A stretch of 64,000 nucleotides of DNA from Paralichthys olivaceus (Eukaryota; Chordata; Actinopteri; Pleuronectiformes; Paralichthyidae): the NCBI RefSeq assembly GCF_024713975.1, contig NC_091114.1:2514001-2578000 (forward strand). The letters run 5' to 3'. Below, one piece after another: positions 1-13,348 of the stretch. Every line of letters starts with the position of its first letter. Position 1 is the stretch's first letter. Both the position numbers and the translations under genes were made by a program. The notes beneath the pieces are model-generated. The model had not been told where the DNA came from and searched no databases. It worked only from the letters and a program-made list of their open reading frames with translations.

Positions 1-138
1 TCTTACAACTTTTATAAAATATCATTATTGGTCGTTTTACTGGGCTTTAACTGCTGATTTAAGTTCTGAGGTACAACTACACAGTTTTGAGGCACAACTG
101 TTTTCAATGAATGTTACGCTGCTGAGTTGATGGCTTAC

Positions 139-1076
139 GTGGCCTTCCCCTCTTTGAGAAAGATACAGGACAGGTTGAGTTTCAGCGTGCATTCCAACAC
201 TTTGACAGACAGCGGTTTGAGCTTCAGTGTTACATCATACTGGGCCGGCGTGACACTGGCAAACTTCTTCATATTGACGTCAACTGATGCCAGCACCTTC
301 CTGCGGCCTTTTGTCTCCTGTAGAATAAACCAAATGGACACACATTATTGAATACATTTTATCTGAGTCTAGCAATTCAAAGTTTGTTCAATAAATTAAA
401 TGAAACCACAACCAAGGATATCACGGACGGACCAGACTCACATTTTCAATGACAAAAGTCCAATCTTTGTCTTCAAACTCCTCTGCAGTGGGTTCCTGTT
501 GAAAAGCATGATTGCTTGGTGTCTAAGCCATGTCATTTCAAATCCAGATTAAATTACTAAGCAATTTCACAGAAGGATTCCGCCACAAATAAGAAGAGAC
601 TTGCCTTGAAGAGTGTGACAGTGACGTCTAAACTCTCTGGAACCTGCCAAATCACCAGGCCTCTGTAGGGGTTCTGAATCCCAGGCTGCCAACTGTGGAG
701 CTGGCAGAAAACATAACAGAAACAAAGGATTCAATCTCCAAAAATGTTGGCTCATTTTTCAATTAACTGTCTTTAAACCTCTGCACATTTGAACTGCAAA
801 ACTAAAAAGATATTTGATCATCTTTAACCTTAAAAATCCAGAACAGATTTCATAGTATTTGAGCACTTTCTACTCTGAGAGTCATGAAAAGAAAATTAGC
901 TATTATATGAAAACTTGAATTCTGCTGTATGTCTCGTTTTTCTTTGCTTTAATACCTTTGTGCTGTGACGTCGACTCCTCCTGATCCACACCACTCTCAG
1001 TTTGTCTGGTTGCCTGAAACCACAGAAGACCACAAATAACATTATTATATCATTTTTTCTGCAGGTGTGTGTATGT

Positions 1077-1113
<37 letters not shown>

Positions 1114-4100
1114 TATGTGCTCGTCTCTTGACATAAACTGACGATCACACATATTCAGTTATCTATTGATGATGTCTGATCATGATCAGGTGAACTGTGT
1201 GCAGGCAAAATGTTGGACTTTTTTTTAATGTGTTTAAATAAGTGTCTCATCAACTCCAGAGTGAATCGGACAAACACAAACTCACCATCAAGTACTGTAG
1301 GTGTCCTAATAACTTCTGTTTGGTGATAGTGTTAATTAACATGTAAAGTGAGCACAGGTCAGCGGGGGAGTGAGGAGGGAGGACATGCGTCTTACAAATC
1401 GCTTTTCGAATCTTGATGATCGCTCAAAGCAATTTACAGTACAGTCTAAAGTAAATCATTTCTGCGCACATGTTAACAGATAAGAGTGTCTACACTGTCT
1501 GAGTGAGTCTAAAATTCACCCACTCACACACACACATTCATACAGTGCATCTATGTGCTGCACTTATCTCTATACAAGGGGCAGTTTGGAGTTCAGAATG
1601 GGGAAGACTGGGATTGAACCATTAACCTTTTGGTTTGATGTACCACTGCTCTAACCCCTGAGTCACAATTATGACTGTTTCCTGGCATTTTTTGAACACA
1701 TAGCCTGACCTTTATTCGAAGAAATACAATTGTTATACCAGAAACCTCACATAGCAGCGCCACTGCCAGAAACACTTCCTGTGTGAACAGACGACCGGGA
1801 CATGCAGCAGAGCAGAACGTAAAAAGCTGTCTGATAGAAATGAAGGGAGCAGCAACGACAACTGAAATGGAGTTATTGCCATTAATGGTAAAATATCTGA
1901 GTAGGTATATTGTATATCAATCTTGCTGTAATCATAGTCCATGATCAGCAACCACCACGATCACGATCCATAACCACTATCCACAATAAGGATCAACCGT
2001 CACGATCCACAATTATGATCCACGATCAGCTGCCACAATGATCCAATATCCCGATCTCTGATTCACGATCCACTGTCATGATTTATGGTCCGTGATCACA
2101 ATCTACCATCCCACCATCACGTCGTTGCAATTGGAATTGAATAAATCGCCGAGCCCTACCTGCGAGCATGAGGATCACCTCTCTGCATCTAATGTGTTGA
2201 GTGAGTGGCATAATGGTAGATGGAGACATGTGGCAATACTTTTGGATATGCACTGCAATTTTGAAATTCTATAGCTATAACCCGGGGAGAGGTGTATGTT
2301 TGAATGTTTATGTCCAAATGATCTGGAACAGACATTAAACAGACTACAATGGGAGCCATCCCAGTGCAATGCCAATAGAGACTATGAGCTGTTTTAACAT
2401 GAAATAACTCAATACATATTTCTTACTCAGCAGCAGCAGCATAACCTGGTGGTAGGAGTCAATTGTAATTAATCAGAATTATCCTTTATCAAAAAGCCAT
2501 AAATAAACATAATTAATGGATGGATGAATAAATATGACATAGTAAAAATTTGACATTGATGCAAATCATCAAATACCAGCTGCTTCAATACAAAACAGTC
2601 TGAGTCAGTATTGTCAGCATTGTCCTACAGGTCCAACTGTCATGACAACAGTGTGCCTGTAGGCCTCGTTCTTCTGTCGCATGACTCTGACAACCAATGT
2701 TTGAACTGGAGAAAAAGTTTGTGAGCAGCAGATGAGTGAGAGTGAGACAGTGAACAGAAATAGACGCCTGCGATGCTGATCTCAACCGGTACTTAATAGC
2801 AATCCTACACCTGCTGCACTATTTATCATAGACATGTTGCAACAGGCTGACCTACTAATGTCCAAAGTGTTTTTTGCTCACGTAGTCTGTAGGTTAGTGG
2901 TTTGTAGAGTAGAGCCTCTGAAGACAGAATAAATGTCATATACTGAACATACTCACATCAGACTCAGGGCTTGTAAATAACTGTAACTGTATAAATATGT
3001 GTTTGGTTTCATCAATTTGAAGTAAGAGTTGTTTTAGTATTAGCACATAAGGCAGGGTTATATGATGTGAGCGAATTTTTTGTGCAAGCTGTTTGATACT
3101 CCACCGTACTCTGAATGTAGGTGGTTTTTGCTAATCAGCGAAAGAGCGTCCATCCAGCTGATCCACATTTTACACATTCTTGTCATAGCCTGTCGTAAAC
3201 ACAAGTGCATTGTTTGTGATGTCACATGTAGGTCACCAACAAATGTATATTCCTGAGACGTTTCAAATCCCAACAAGTCCATGCTTGTTTTTAGGACTTT
3301 ACAACAACCTCACAACAAGACTGCAGGAAGTCACTGAGTTTAAACTGCTCTGTTTAGTGTAGTGTACAACACTATATAAACACTGGGAATGCCTCCCTGA
3401 AGAGTGAATCTGATGTGTCATTATCCTCATTTTTTAATTATTGTATATTCTCCCTTCTTGCTATGATGGCTGGCTTCTCCCTCCAGCTCTGAGTGTGGCT
3501 GTTTGGATGTTGTTTAAACCCATCTGATTTCTGACATACCCACTTTCAATACTTTTCTAATTTAGACCTAAATCCTCTAATATTCACAAGGGAAAATAGA
3601 CTATATATATATATATATATATATATCATATAATATGCGCTTTCCAGTGCGAGCCACATTCACCCATTCACACATTCATACAGCGCTACTATGTGCTGCA
3701 CTTGTTCTATCACACATGCTGATAAAGCCATCGTGGGCCATTTGGGATTCAGTATCTTGCCCAAAGTCACGGAATGCAGACTGGAGGATCTGTGGAACCA
3801 ACGACATTCTGCTCTACCTTTTGAGCCACAGCCACCAACCCATTAAGAGAAAGTAATACTTACTGAGTCATAATTACAGGATAGTAAATCAAAATGTAGC
3901 TGTATTTATGTACAAATTCTTCTGAGATAGTAGTCTATATTGTGACTTTCTATGTAAAATGTTTCAAAAAAATCAGTATTACGTGAAAGATTTTCAGAAA
4001 TCTAGAGTTTATATGAGGGGGGAACGGAAAAATGTTTGGTGCGCCATCACGCAAGGTGTTGATCATTGTGGTGAAGCTAGAGCTCTGGGTATTGGCCCAA

Positions 4101-7091
4101 AATAATTATATATATACTGATACTGGGCTAACAACCAGATCCTTAGGCTGCAGCAAAAACAGAGAGCAGGGGCCTGGGGCCAGTCCACCATCCTCCTGTA
4201 GTCTTCCAAGTAACAAAAGAGGACTGAGTGGGCATTTAACTAAGCACAGTGCCAACAGTGGATGCAGGTCTGGCTTGATGGAATGTTGACCATCTTCTCC
4301 GGGCAAAGAAACAGCAGCAGCTGTAACTATACACACGTTGGTACACGAACGCGTAAGGGATTCACAACTCAAAGATCCCTCCACACCCAAATGTCAAAAC
4401 AACCTTAAGCAACAAATTATATTGTGCTGTCTATCTTACGTTCACAGTCCACTCTCATTTCATTCTTGCATATACATTTTATAGTCTAATACTTTTTGCA
4501 CCTAAGGGGGAACATACTGTATGTAGGATCAATACAAGAGTGGTTAAATACACATTATAAAAGTAACAGGAACAAAAACATGTTGAAACTGGTCACTGCG
4601 TATAATACGTCATGAAAAGTGCATAAACAGAGTGACAGGAAGGTGGGTCACTAAACAAGCCAGGGCTGGAAGATTGGAAACACATGGTGAATGTTCCTTG
4701 CGTAATGATAATGGAATTAAAGGAACTCCTGCAGTGCCAAGACTGAAGATGTCAGACGGACAGCTAAAACACTAACCACGCCAACACAGTACAAGAGATC
4801 ACATCGTGAAATGCACCAGTACCTTCCTATATGCATGCAGAAAATAAAAAAGTGATGCAAATTTCCTTTTTCTCCTGCCTATGAAAGAATACTTCAAATT
4901 AGGGCTCAACATAGAACCTTCATATTCTTTTGGCAACATCCAAAATGTGATCTGATATGAAAACATTCATGTATTCAAAGTTGGTTTCTTGTTGATTGGA
5001 TCATTATCATGATGGCCGCTGATTGATATACAATATGCCTACTCACATACTCCACCATTACTGACAATTACTCACCCATCCATTCATCTCTATCCGATTA
5101 TGGATAAATACTTTAAACGTTGACACACCTTTCCATTATGATCCGATGAGACAAATTGTGATTTCCGAATATGAGATACACAAATAAAATTGGATTGATT
5201 CATTGTTGACTTACACTATGTGCACAGCTTTCTCTGCTGGTCAATGGCCATTTTTTCAGTTTCTTTTGTTGACACCATCACACTGAAGCTCTTTGCTTGA
5301 GGGTATTTGAGAGTACATCGAAAACAACATGAAGGAAAGCCTGTTCCTTGCTGTATCCATCTAGGCCTGTCTTTCTGACCCATGACCAGACAGTGATGAG
5401 CAAAATGCAAAGATTTTAGTGACCTCAAAAGTATAAACCATGTTCAAACTTTTCACTGTGAAGATAAATAATTTGTCTTCTCTTATTTAAATAATGACAA
5501 AATATTTGATCTAAGAAGAGACTCCCATCATCTTCCTCCTACTCTTGGTTGTATCCAGACTTTGGTTTAACGACCAGGTATATGTCTGGACCGTGTGGGG
5601 TCGAAATTGAACACGTTTACTGGAAAGTATCTACACCCTGCTGGAAAAGTTATGTAGCTCGATGATGCAATAGTTTACTTAGCATATTTATGACATCATC
5701 TCTTCAGCTGGTTTCAGCCACTTTTCTGTTTGCTACATTGTGCTCAAATATACAATACTTTAAGAAAGACAAATGCACAGTGAAGCTGTTCTTGTAGACA
5801 TGCAGTGGCTGAGGTGTGGCTGCGCTGACGAAACCCTGATGACAGCTGTGCTGTGATTTCAGCTGTATTTACCGGTAAAAGGATCACTCATAAAGAAAGT
5901 TAGACGCTCATTCACATCAGTCAGTTACCAAACATTCACATTTAAAGGGTTAGCTCTTCTGTAATCTCATGGTAGGTGTGTCCTGAGGCCCCACATCTAA
6001 CGGGCGAGGCAAGTGCATTTGCTATTTAAACACCATGGGGGCTGGCCAGGGAAATAATAACTGCGTCTGTCTGAAACTAGAAAAGGAACTTAGATCAAGT
6101 TTAATGCTGTACTATGTTACACCAGATTAGTTGTCATTGCCAATTACTTTTTCAATTCATTCATTATTGACCTTGTTGAAAAAAATGATAGTAACCAAGC
6201 CCCAAAAGCCAATTTTCTCTCTTGACAAACTACTAACTAATACCCAACTGTCAAAATTGTTTTCCTGTTGATAGACTAACCAACAAATTCTTTCAGCACA
6301 AGTGAATAACACTTAGAAACCAGTGGGTGATAATGTGATAGCTGAGTAAAATGGGTAACTACTCCACATCCCCCCTGGGCACTGGGGATCCCTTCTTATG
6401 GGGGGGGGGGGCTTGACTGCCACATTGATCTGAAATCCTGGCTGCGGCCCTGGTGGTGCTGATGGTGATGACCACATCCTCCCAGAGGTTATCATTCATA
6501 CCAACACATCTTGGTAACACGACTCCCGGTGCGCAAGGAGCCATATATCACATCGTGGCAACGAGTCCATATAAAAACAACAGACGCGGAAGTAATGGGG
6601 GCGTGCTCCCGATTAAAGAGAAAGATGCCGTTCTCTCCTTTGATCCGATCTACTGATGAAAATGCAGACTTTATGAGAAAGATCCAGACATGATCGTAAA
6701 TATCTGTCACGAGGCAACTTTCACGGACACCTCCACACTTCACCCTCCGCCGCCTCTGTGCCTGTATATCTATGTAATAACGGGATAACAACACATTTCA
6801 CGTCCAAATCATCCCTCAAAGGCCATTTTGTTTCGTATTGCGCACACCATTCCGCAGAAATGATTCAATGTGACTATTTCTGCGTGGAGTTCGGTGTCAC
6901 GGCAAGAAGACGACACGGCTCTAAATCCATTTAACACACACAGCGCGTGTCCAGGAAGTCAGTGGAAGTGGAGAGACAGTGTCCTACCATTTATTAGTGC
7001 ATTCTATCACCAGCTCCTGGAACGAAGCGGCGAACTGGAACTTGGAGGCTCTCTTGCCGACCCGCTGGAGCCGCTTCCACACAGACGTCAT
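139..7091 (-). CDS. ehbp1l1: EH domain-binding protein 1-like 1, N-terminal part (partial gene)
   Basis: Five coding exons on the minus strand join in frame: 6988-7091, 956-1013, 605-700, 442-495 and 139-317. The last ends in phase 2, so the gene runs off the left edge. They encode about 163 residues, starting MTSVWKRLQRVGKRASKFQF and ending LSCIFLKEGKA. This is the NT-type C2 domain of the EHBP1 family, with LHSWQPGIQNPYRG and DWTFVIEN as landmarks. In known family members this domain binds membrane and is followed by a CH domain and a C-terminal bMERB domain that binds Rab8/Rab10 during endocytic and apical traffic; those parts lie outside the window. ETKGRRKVLA resembles human EHBP1L1 more than EHBP1, and KCNK7 is the next gene in human as here, so I prefer ehbp1l1. 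The exon 3 donor is GC (AAG|GCAAGT); the others are GT. Intron 1 is about 6 kb. Being EHBP1 itself is the main alternative. Confidence 0.88.
1064..1112. repeat. (GT)n microsatellite
   Basis: An interrupted GT run, with two early GTAT interruptions and then an unbroken stretch, in ehbp1l1 intron 1 close to exon 2. Confidence 0.95.
1406..1666 (-). repeat. tRNA-derived SINE-like copy A
   Basis: Read on the minus strand it starts with a tRNA A-box-like stretch (GTGACTCAGGGGTTAGAGC) and about 30 bases on has a B-box-like GGTTCAATCCC. It then carries the body shared with the copies at 3636, 41838, 52606 and 52931, namely the parts resembling 'cacacattcatacagtgcatctatgtgctgcac' in split form, and ends in a CTCAAAGC-type tail. 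This is a dispersed teleost repeat; I infer the SINE class from the box motifs. Confidence 0.65.
1930..2120. repeat. Degenerate CACGATCC-type tandem array
   Basis: About a dozen imperfect repeats of an 11-17 base unit built around CCACGATC / CACGATCCA, with variants such as CCACAATTATGATC. The array is old and irregular, and lies in ehbp1l1 intron 1. Confidence 0.7.
3603..3626. repeat. (TA)n microsatellite
   Basis: A short pure TA run immediately before SINE-like copy B, a common position for an insertion target or a tail expansion. Confidence 0.85.
3636..3838 (-). repeat. tRNA-derived SINE-like copy B
   Basis: Same family as copy A, in the same orientation. Shared parts include the block around TTCACCCATTCACACATTCA, the ATGTGCTGCACTTGTTCT block and the TTGAGCCACAGCCACC end, which is the reverse complement of the A-box side. 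Confidence 0.65.
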
Positions 7092-7242
7092 GGTCACACT
7101 TGTGGGCTCATTCTAGCATCGACGTGAACGCGTGTCCTTCTCCGTCCGCCAGAGGAAGTGGATGGGAGAGACGGTCCACCTGCTTCTCTGACAGCTCCTC
7201 TCCTCGCCGGGGGGTCCGACTCCGCTCCACGGTCCGGTTACA

Positions 7243-7274
7243 CAACACACACACACACACACGCACACACACAC
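7243..7274. repeat. (AC)n microsatellite in ehbp1l1 5' flank
   Basis: AC run with one G interruption, about 150 bases upstream of the ehbp1l1 start codon. Confidence 0.9.
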
Positions 7275-8412
7275 CTCCGGGGCAGAGCCGCGGCTGTCAA
7301 GCTCACCGGAACACACGACGGCAACACCGAGGACTTTCAGAATAAAACCCCTCGCTGAGGGCAGCGATCAGCTATAAATTGTTGATATGAAAGATTTTAT
7401 TTAGGAACAAAATGAAACCCAGAGCTCTCTCCACAAACTGAAAGACTTAATATTGTTGCCTAAAACAAAAAACAATTAAAATCAAAGTTGTGAATTGAAG
7501 ATTATTAGTACTTATTTAATCCAATTTGATCAAAAATCCCCTTTTTTTCTAAAGTTACAAAAATCGTGTATACTGAACTGGTGAGTCAAAAATTGATTAT
7601 TAAAGTTTTTGTAAAATTTGGTCAACTAAATGTATTTATTTTCTAAATTGAAGGTCAATACTTCCTGTTTCACCGAGGTTTGTTATAGCTGGCTTGATGT
7701 AGCCCAAATAGTTTGTGGGCAATATGCTGTACAACATTTGATATAAACAATAATAGAGAAATACTGTAGATATGTGATGTTGTAAGCACCAATCTAATGA
7801 TAGGAACAGGTTACTGACCTGAAACCCAGAACAGTTGATGATCTTGTTTTAATTCAGACAAGGTGTTTATACCATTGGGGTTACATGGACTTATTAGAAT
7901 ACACAACTGATAACATTTTGGAATGCCTCAATTTTTCCAACTGTTATTTAAATTCACATTATTGAATGTCTCGATACCTGCAGGGATTGCTTGTTTCATC
8001 TTCTAAGGCTTAATTTTAAGAAAACAGTCATTCCTGACTGAAACAGTATTTATGTTTTCTACTAAGTTTATATAATTTGGGTTTTTGCTTCCTGAGAGTG
8101 AAGCTAGACACAGTGAAATACCATTTCATCCTTGCCTAAATCAGACTGCTGCAGATGACTCATCTAACTCAATGAAGGCTGTGACATGACAGATGTAGGC
8201 ACAAATGCACTTAAGCCAAACAGTGATTACTGTGTTCCCATGAAGCTCATGTTGAAGGTTATTATCATGGACTGAGCACAGAACAGAACTGTCGGGGGAA
8301 GTTTTCCCTGTCATGAGTCCCTGTCAGCTGGAGCGACTTTTCCAGTTTAGCTCTGAGTCTATAAATAATCTGAGACACAGAGCAGCTGGTAATATAATGT
8401 TGCATCCTAACA

Positions 8413-8437
8413 CAGACACACACACACACACACACAA
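8413..8437. repeat. (CA)n microsatellite
   Basis: Short CA run followed by a G-rich base string. Confidence 0.85.
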
Positions 8438-8516
8438 AGGGGGGGACCTTGTTTACACTCTGGATGATAAGCATTCATTTAAAGATTTCATATCAACAAT
8501 TTATATTTTCATTTCA

Positions 8517-8537
8517 TCTGTCTGTCTGTCTGTCTGT
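8517..8537. repeat. (TCTG)5 tetranucleotide repeat
   Basis: Five near-perfect TCTG units in the spacer downstream of copy-free AT-rich DNA. Confidence 0.85.
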
Positions 8538-9345
8538 AAGGAAGGCGGGTGTTTTTCTTGTGACTCTGGGAAGCACAGGGTTGACAATGAATTGTTTTTT
8601 AATCTTGATCGTTAAATTTCATCTCTTGACTGTGGAGCACAGTTTTCTTACTAGCCGTCTTGACAACTGGGTCACTCTCTGAATGTGTTCTTATCTGGTT
8701 CCAAACATTCAATACATTACAGGGAGGAGTGTTTACATTAGTCTCAGTTATCATAATCCTCATAAATAAGACTTTGTTGCATTAGGAAGCTGTCATGGTC
8801 CACTGCTTTTCTCACTGCACGCTGACATAGTCAGAGAGTAGAATAAACATTCTTCTCCACAGCTGCAGTGTGAGATACAGCTACACTGCATGAATGTTGA
8901 GCTACATGACACTCCTTGTTGGCAAACAATAGATGTATGAATAATGATAAACTCAACACAGAAATACAATTACACAATTATGTTTCCAGCTCTGCTGTCA
9001 CGTAAGACAATTTTTTATGTAGTGTCTGTAGTGCTTCAGATATGCACAGAAATATATATTAAACTTGAAAATGTGATCTAGGGAATGTGAAACTTATTTG
9101 GTAAAAACAATATGAAGAATAGGAAATGTATAAAGTTACAAATCATGTAGGGCTGTGAAGATCATTAAAATAAGTATAATCATTTGTGAGTACAACATAG
9201 TAAGACATGCGGTAAGTAACACTGTCACAACAGAATGCCCACACAAAACAAACGAGTACGGTAAAAGGAGGATTCTCTCCCATCTATCTAGTAGGCTAAT
9301 AATCAGGCAACTAAAATAACTGGAAAAAGTTAAGTTGATAAAAAC

Positions 9346-10385
9346 TTAACTCTGAAAAAGTTGGGATAGCATGTTACATTTCAAATTAAAACTGAGAACA
9401 GAGATTTATAAATCATATTCGACTCATGACTTTTTTTTTCAAAATAAACACTGATTTCACTTTTGATTCTTGCAACATCTTTCAAAAAAAGTTGGGAGAG
9501 TAAAGCATATACCACTTTTTAATGTTGCCATTCCTTTTCACAACAGTTAAAAGATGTGTAGGGACAAGACACCAAGTGGTGAAGTGATTCAGTTGTCATT
9601 TTGTCCCATTCTTCCTGCAAACAAGTCTCATGGTGTGCAACTCCACGCCACACATTCTCCATTGTGGTCAAGTCAGGACTGCACGTAGACCTGACTAGCA
9701 CCCCCACCCTCTTCTTCAGCAGTCATGCCTTTGTAATGTGTGCAGAATGTGGTTTTGTTGAAATATGCATAGATGTCTGAAAAGAAGTCGTCTTGAAGGC
9801 AGCAGAAGCTGCTCCAAAATCTCTATGTACTGTTCGGCATTAATGCTGCCATCACAGAAGTGTGAGTTACCTTTGCAAAGGACACTGACACAACCCCATA
9901 CATGACAGACACCATGCGTCCATTTCTTTCAAATTGACCTGAAATACTGACTCATCTGATCACAATACAGGTTACCACTGTGGTATGGTCCAGATGCCTT
10001 CGAGTCCAGAGAAGTCGACGGTGCTTCTGACACAGTGAACATAAAGCTTTCATTTGGCACAGTAGAGTTTTAATTTGCATTTGTGGATGTAACTCTGAGG
10101 GATCAGAGAGCACGGTTAGTTCGCTTAGGCTGGAGCCCTTGACTTTTACGCATTGAATTTCCTCCAGATTCCTTGAATCTTTTAATAATGCTTCGACCAT
10201 GTAGAGGATAAAATATCATATCCTATCTTTATTTTAGGAACACTGTTTTTAAACATTTCGATAATCCTCGGCCCATCTTTGCTCCTAAAGGACTAGGCCT
10301 TTCCTGGATTCTGCTTTTGTACTAAATCATGAATACAATCACCTGTTGACATCACCTATTTCAAATCAAAGATGTATAACATTGT
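9346..10385 (-). mobile_element. Decayed Tc1/IS630-type DNA transposon
   Basis: The plus strand begins with the AAAAAGTTGGGATAGCATG end seen in a very common fish DNA transposon. Minus-strand remnants of its transposase follow. Between 9519 and 9707 a frame includes SPDLTTMENVW, matching the SPDLNPIENLW block that carries the catalytic glutamate of DDE transposases of the Tc1/mariner-IS630 group. Here the segment is broken by stops and frameshifts, and the right terminal repeat is missing or unrecognisable, so the copy is dead. The exact family is not certain. Confidence 0.65.
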
Positions 10386-11699
10386 CAAGCCATAGCACAT
10401 ACAAATGAAATACCACCGGGCCAAATGTTGAGCCTTGTGGGACTCCATATTACATTAAACCACAGGAAGAAACAAACCAAAAGTTACTACAGTTTAGTTT
10501 TATAGTGGTTGTATCCCATTTTTATATAAACCAGACTGAAAGGCGAAAAGCTGCAAGCTCAAATTAGGAAAGTTCAAACCACTTTTTAAGAATGCATTAA
10601 TTACAATTTGACAATAATACAATAATATGACAATGACAGAAACAAAACAATTTTTGTCATCTTTCAAGACAGTAAAAATGTGTCATTTAGTTTAAAAAAA
10701 AACAGCTCTGCAAAGAGGACACCTGTCAATATTGACCTTCACTCTATGGACATTGCAGTGCCCTGAACTCCATAACAGGATGCACACCAACTGGTGGGCC
10801 TAGAGGCAGGAAGTAGACTGTTTTCAAATGACTTCATCTTTTAGTTACCTCTATGACAAACCTCCAGCCCCCTAATAAATGTGACACACACACCATTTAT
10901 TTCTATATCAAGAGCCGTCACTAATAGGGAACAGGAAATGCAATTCCCAGAATAGTTTCTTAGATAACATCCCCACACCACGATGGAGCTTTGGAAAAAC
11001 ATCAACTATAAAAAACTGCTATTCCCAGATGTGGACTCCCCTCTGCTCTTCCTTCATTCTTTCTTTATTTTTACCCACCCAAATGCAGCTGCCTCCCAGT
11101 GGGCCTCCAATGAAAACTGCTGGAAGACAGAAAGGATGGAGGGACACTGTCAGGGGAAGTTCAGTCCATTCAGAGAAACACCAGGGACAAGACGGGCACA
11201 ACTAAACATAACTTAGCAACGAATGGTTACTGGGAAAGTGAGTGCTGGGATCAGACTGTGTGGGGCCGCAGGTTTATGGGCTGGTCACATCTTTGTGTGT
11301 GTGTAGTTGTATAAACAACTGAGAGAAATTCTGGGTATAGGTGAACATGCTCTTGAGATTTACCACTGGGGGAGTAATTAGATCCCTGCTGGTATCATAC
11401 CCCACAGTATCATCTATGACCTTTGTAAATATAGCCTGGCTAAGCCAAGCACCTGTGAGCTGTCTGTCACAAGCGCAGAGAGTGTGACAGGCAGCACAAG
11501 CATATGCAACAATATTAATAAGGTCAAAGAGCATCATGCCGTCCCTGCAACCATGACACAACAGTATTAGTAGTAGTAAGTCACATGTATTTCCTCTGAG
11601 TGCACAACACACAGGACAAACTGGAATTATACGCAAATTAAAAGACATACTGTTGTGTTTTATCATACTGTAGAACAGAAGAATAATGGGCTAAATTAT

Positions 11700-12757
11700 A
11701 TTTGCAAATAGATATATTGTCCAGTACAGAAACGGTTAAATCAACCATAGCACCAGATTTATATTTAGATAATTTTTCTTCAGTAGATCCTTCAGAGCTG
11801 ACGTCACCAGTCTCTCCCTCTAAACCTACAACTTGTCTACTATACCGACATCTCTATATCAAATCTGATTCATATGTTTTTGTTTACCGGCTACATGCCG
11901 CAGGCTTTTATGGTAGCTCTTATTAAACCTCTGCTTAAAAAGCCTACTCTTGATTCAGATGTTTTAGCTAATTGTAGACCCATATCAAACCTGCCCTCCA
12001 TTTCCAAAATCTTCGAAAAAGCTGTTGCTAACCAGCTGTGTGATTACTTAGTCGGGATTTAGAATCCATCACAGCACAGAAACAGCACTATTAAAAGTTA
12101 CTAATGACCTTTTCATAGCATCAGATGATGAAATTGTCTCTGTCCTCGTCCTGTTGGATCTTAGTGCAGCATTTGACACCACAGATCATAAGATTCTGCT
12201 ACAGAGACTGGAACAACATGTAGGGATCAAAAGAACGGCACTAGACTGGTTTAAATCATATTTATCAGATAGATTTAAATTTGTTAACGTTAACAATGAC
12301 CCCTCCATGCACATGCAAGTTAGTCATGGAGTTCCACAAGGTTCTGTCCTTGGACCGATACTCTTCACCTTATATATGCTCCCCTTAGGCAACATCATCA
12401 GAAAGCACCACATACACTACCATTGTTACGCAGACGACACCCAGCTGTACATTTCTATGAAGACTGATGAATCTAATCACTTAGTTCAACTTCAGGAATG
12501 TCTCAAGAACATCAAGGCCTGGATGACCCAAAACTTCTTACTTCTAAGTTTAGACAAAACTGAGGTCATTGTAATTGGCCCTAAATATCTCAGAGAAACA
12601 CTGTCTGACTAGATAGTCACCTTGGATGGAAAAAGTTTGGCCACCAGCTCCACTGTGAGGAACCTTGGAGTTATGTTCCACCAGGACATGTCATTTTACC
12701 AACACATAAAACAAGTCTCTAGGACAGCTTTCTTCCACCTGCGCAACATCAGGTAAA
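11700..12757 (+). mobile_element. L2-like LINE reverse-transcriptase relic
   Basis: Plus-strand fragments of a non-LTR retrotransposon polymerase. 11874-12062 carries LKKPTLDSDVLANCRPISNL. 12154-12612 carries LDLSAAFDTTDHKILLQRLE, then SHGVPQGSVLGPILFTLYM and the active-site block YADDTQLYIS, then KTEVIVIGPKYL before a stop. After the stop the frame continues with TVRNLGVMFHQDMSF and AFFHLRNIR. The order is that of L2/Maui-type fish LINEs. A frameshift or deletion near 12058 separates the first two parts, and the 5' ORF, endonuclease and 3' end are absent. The copy is inactive. Confidence 0.85.
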
Positions 12758-13348
12758 GAGAAGAGTGCAATAGATGTAACTTGACACATCAACAAAATAC
12801 CAGTATTTACAACATTGATTAGAAGAAACAGATAGAGATGAAGGAGAGCAACAATGACAAATGAATTGCGTCAGTAATGGTGTGATGGTGTATGTAAGTT
12901 GGCATATCTTATGTCAAGCAATCTATGTGCCCTGACATTCAGTTTGTTTAACTACATGTCATGTTTTTCCTTACATCCATTCTCTCTCTCTCTGCTATCA
13001 TTAATAACATCTTTACATCTATAATTAGCACATGTATTATTGTCATTATGACAACCAGCTGAAACATGATGGTTACACAACTGTTCCTGGTCTCTCTCCT
13101 CTCTCTCCCCCTCCCCCTCTCTCACTCCTCTCCCCTCTTTGCCACTCACCTCTCCTCTCGGTTGGTTTGTTGGTTTCACAAAACTGCATGCATACATTCA
13201 CCCCTAGAAACCCTGTCCCATAAAGCACCAGATAGCATAAACAGCAGAACAACACCTAGCAAACAGAACACATAAGTAGACAATAATAATGACAACAAAA
13301 ACAACCAAGGACTTTAATAATTGACAGAAAGTAAAGTGCTGGGTTCAT

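Larger units (their letters stand above)
1014..6987 (-). other. ehbp1l1 intron 1, repeat-bearing
   Basis: Six kilobases between coding exons 1 and 2 with no reading frame I can relate to a known protein. It holds a GT microsatellite, two SINE-like copies (1406-1666 and 3636-3838), a degenerate CACGATCC-type array (1930-2120), a TA run, and a 10-base G run near 6401. The rest is AT-rich sequence in which I see nothing further. Confidence 0.7.

Noticed and set aside
11274..11666. 130-codon minus-strand frame with many cysteines
   Set aside because: No domain pattern and no splice partners; it ends where a LINE relic begins. Treated as chance.
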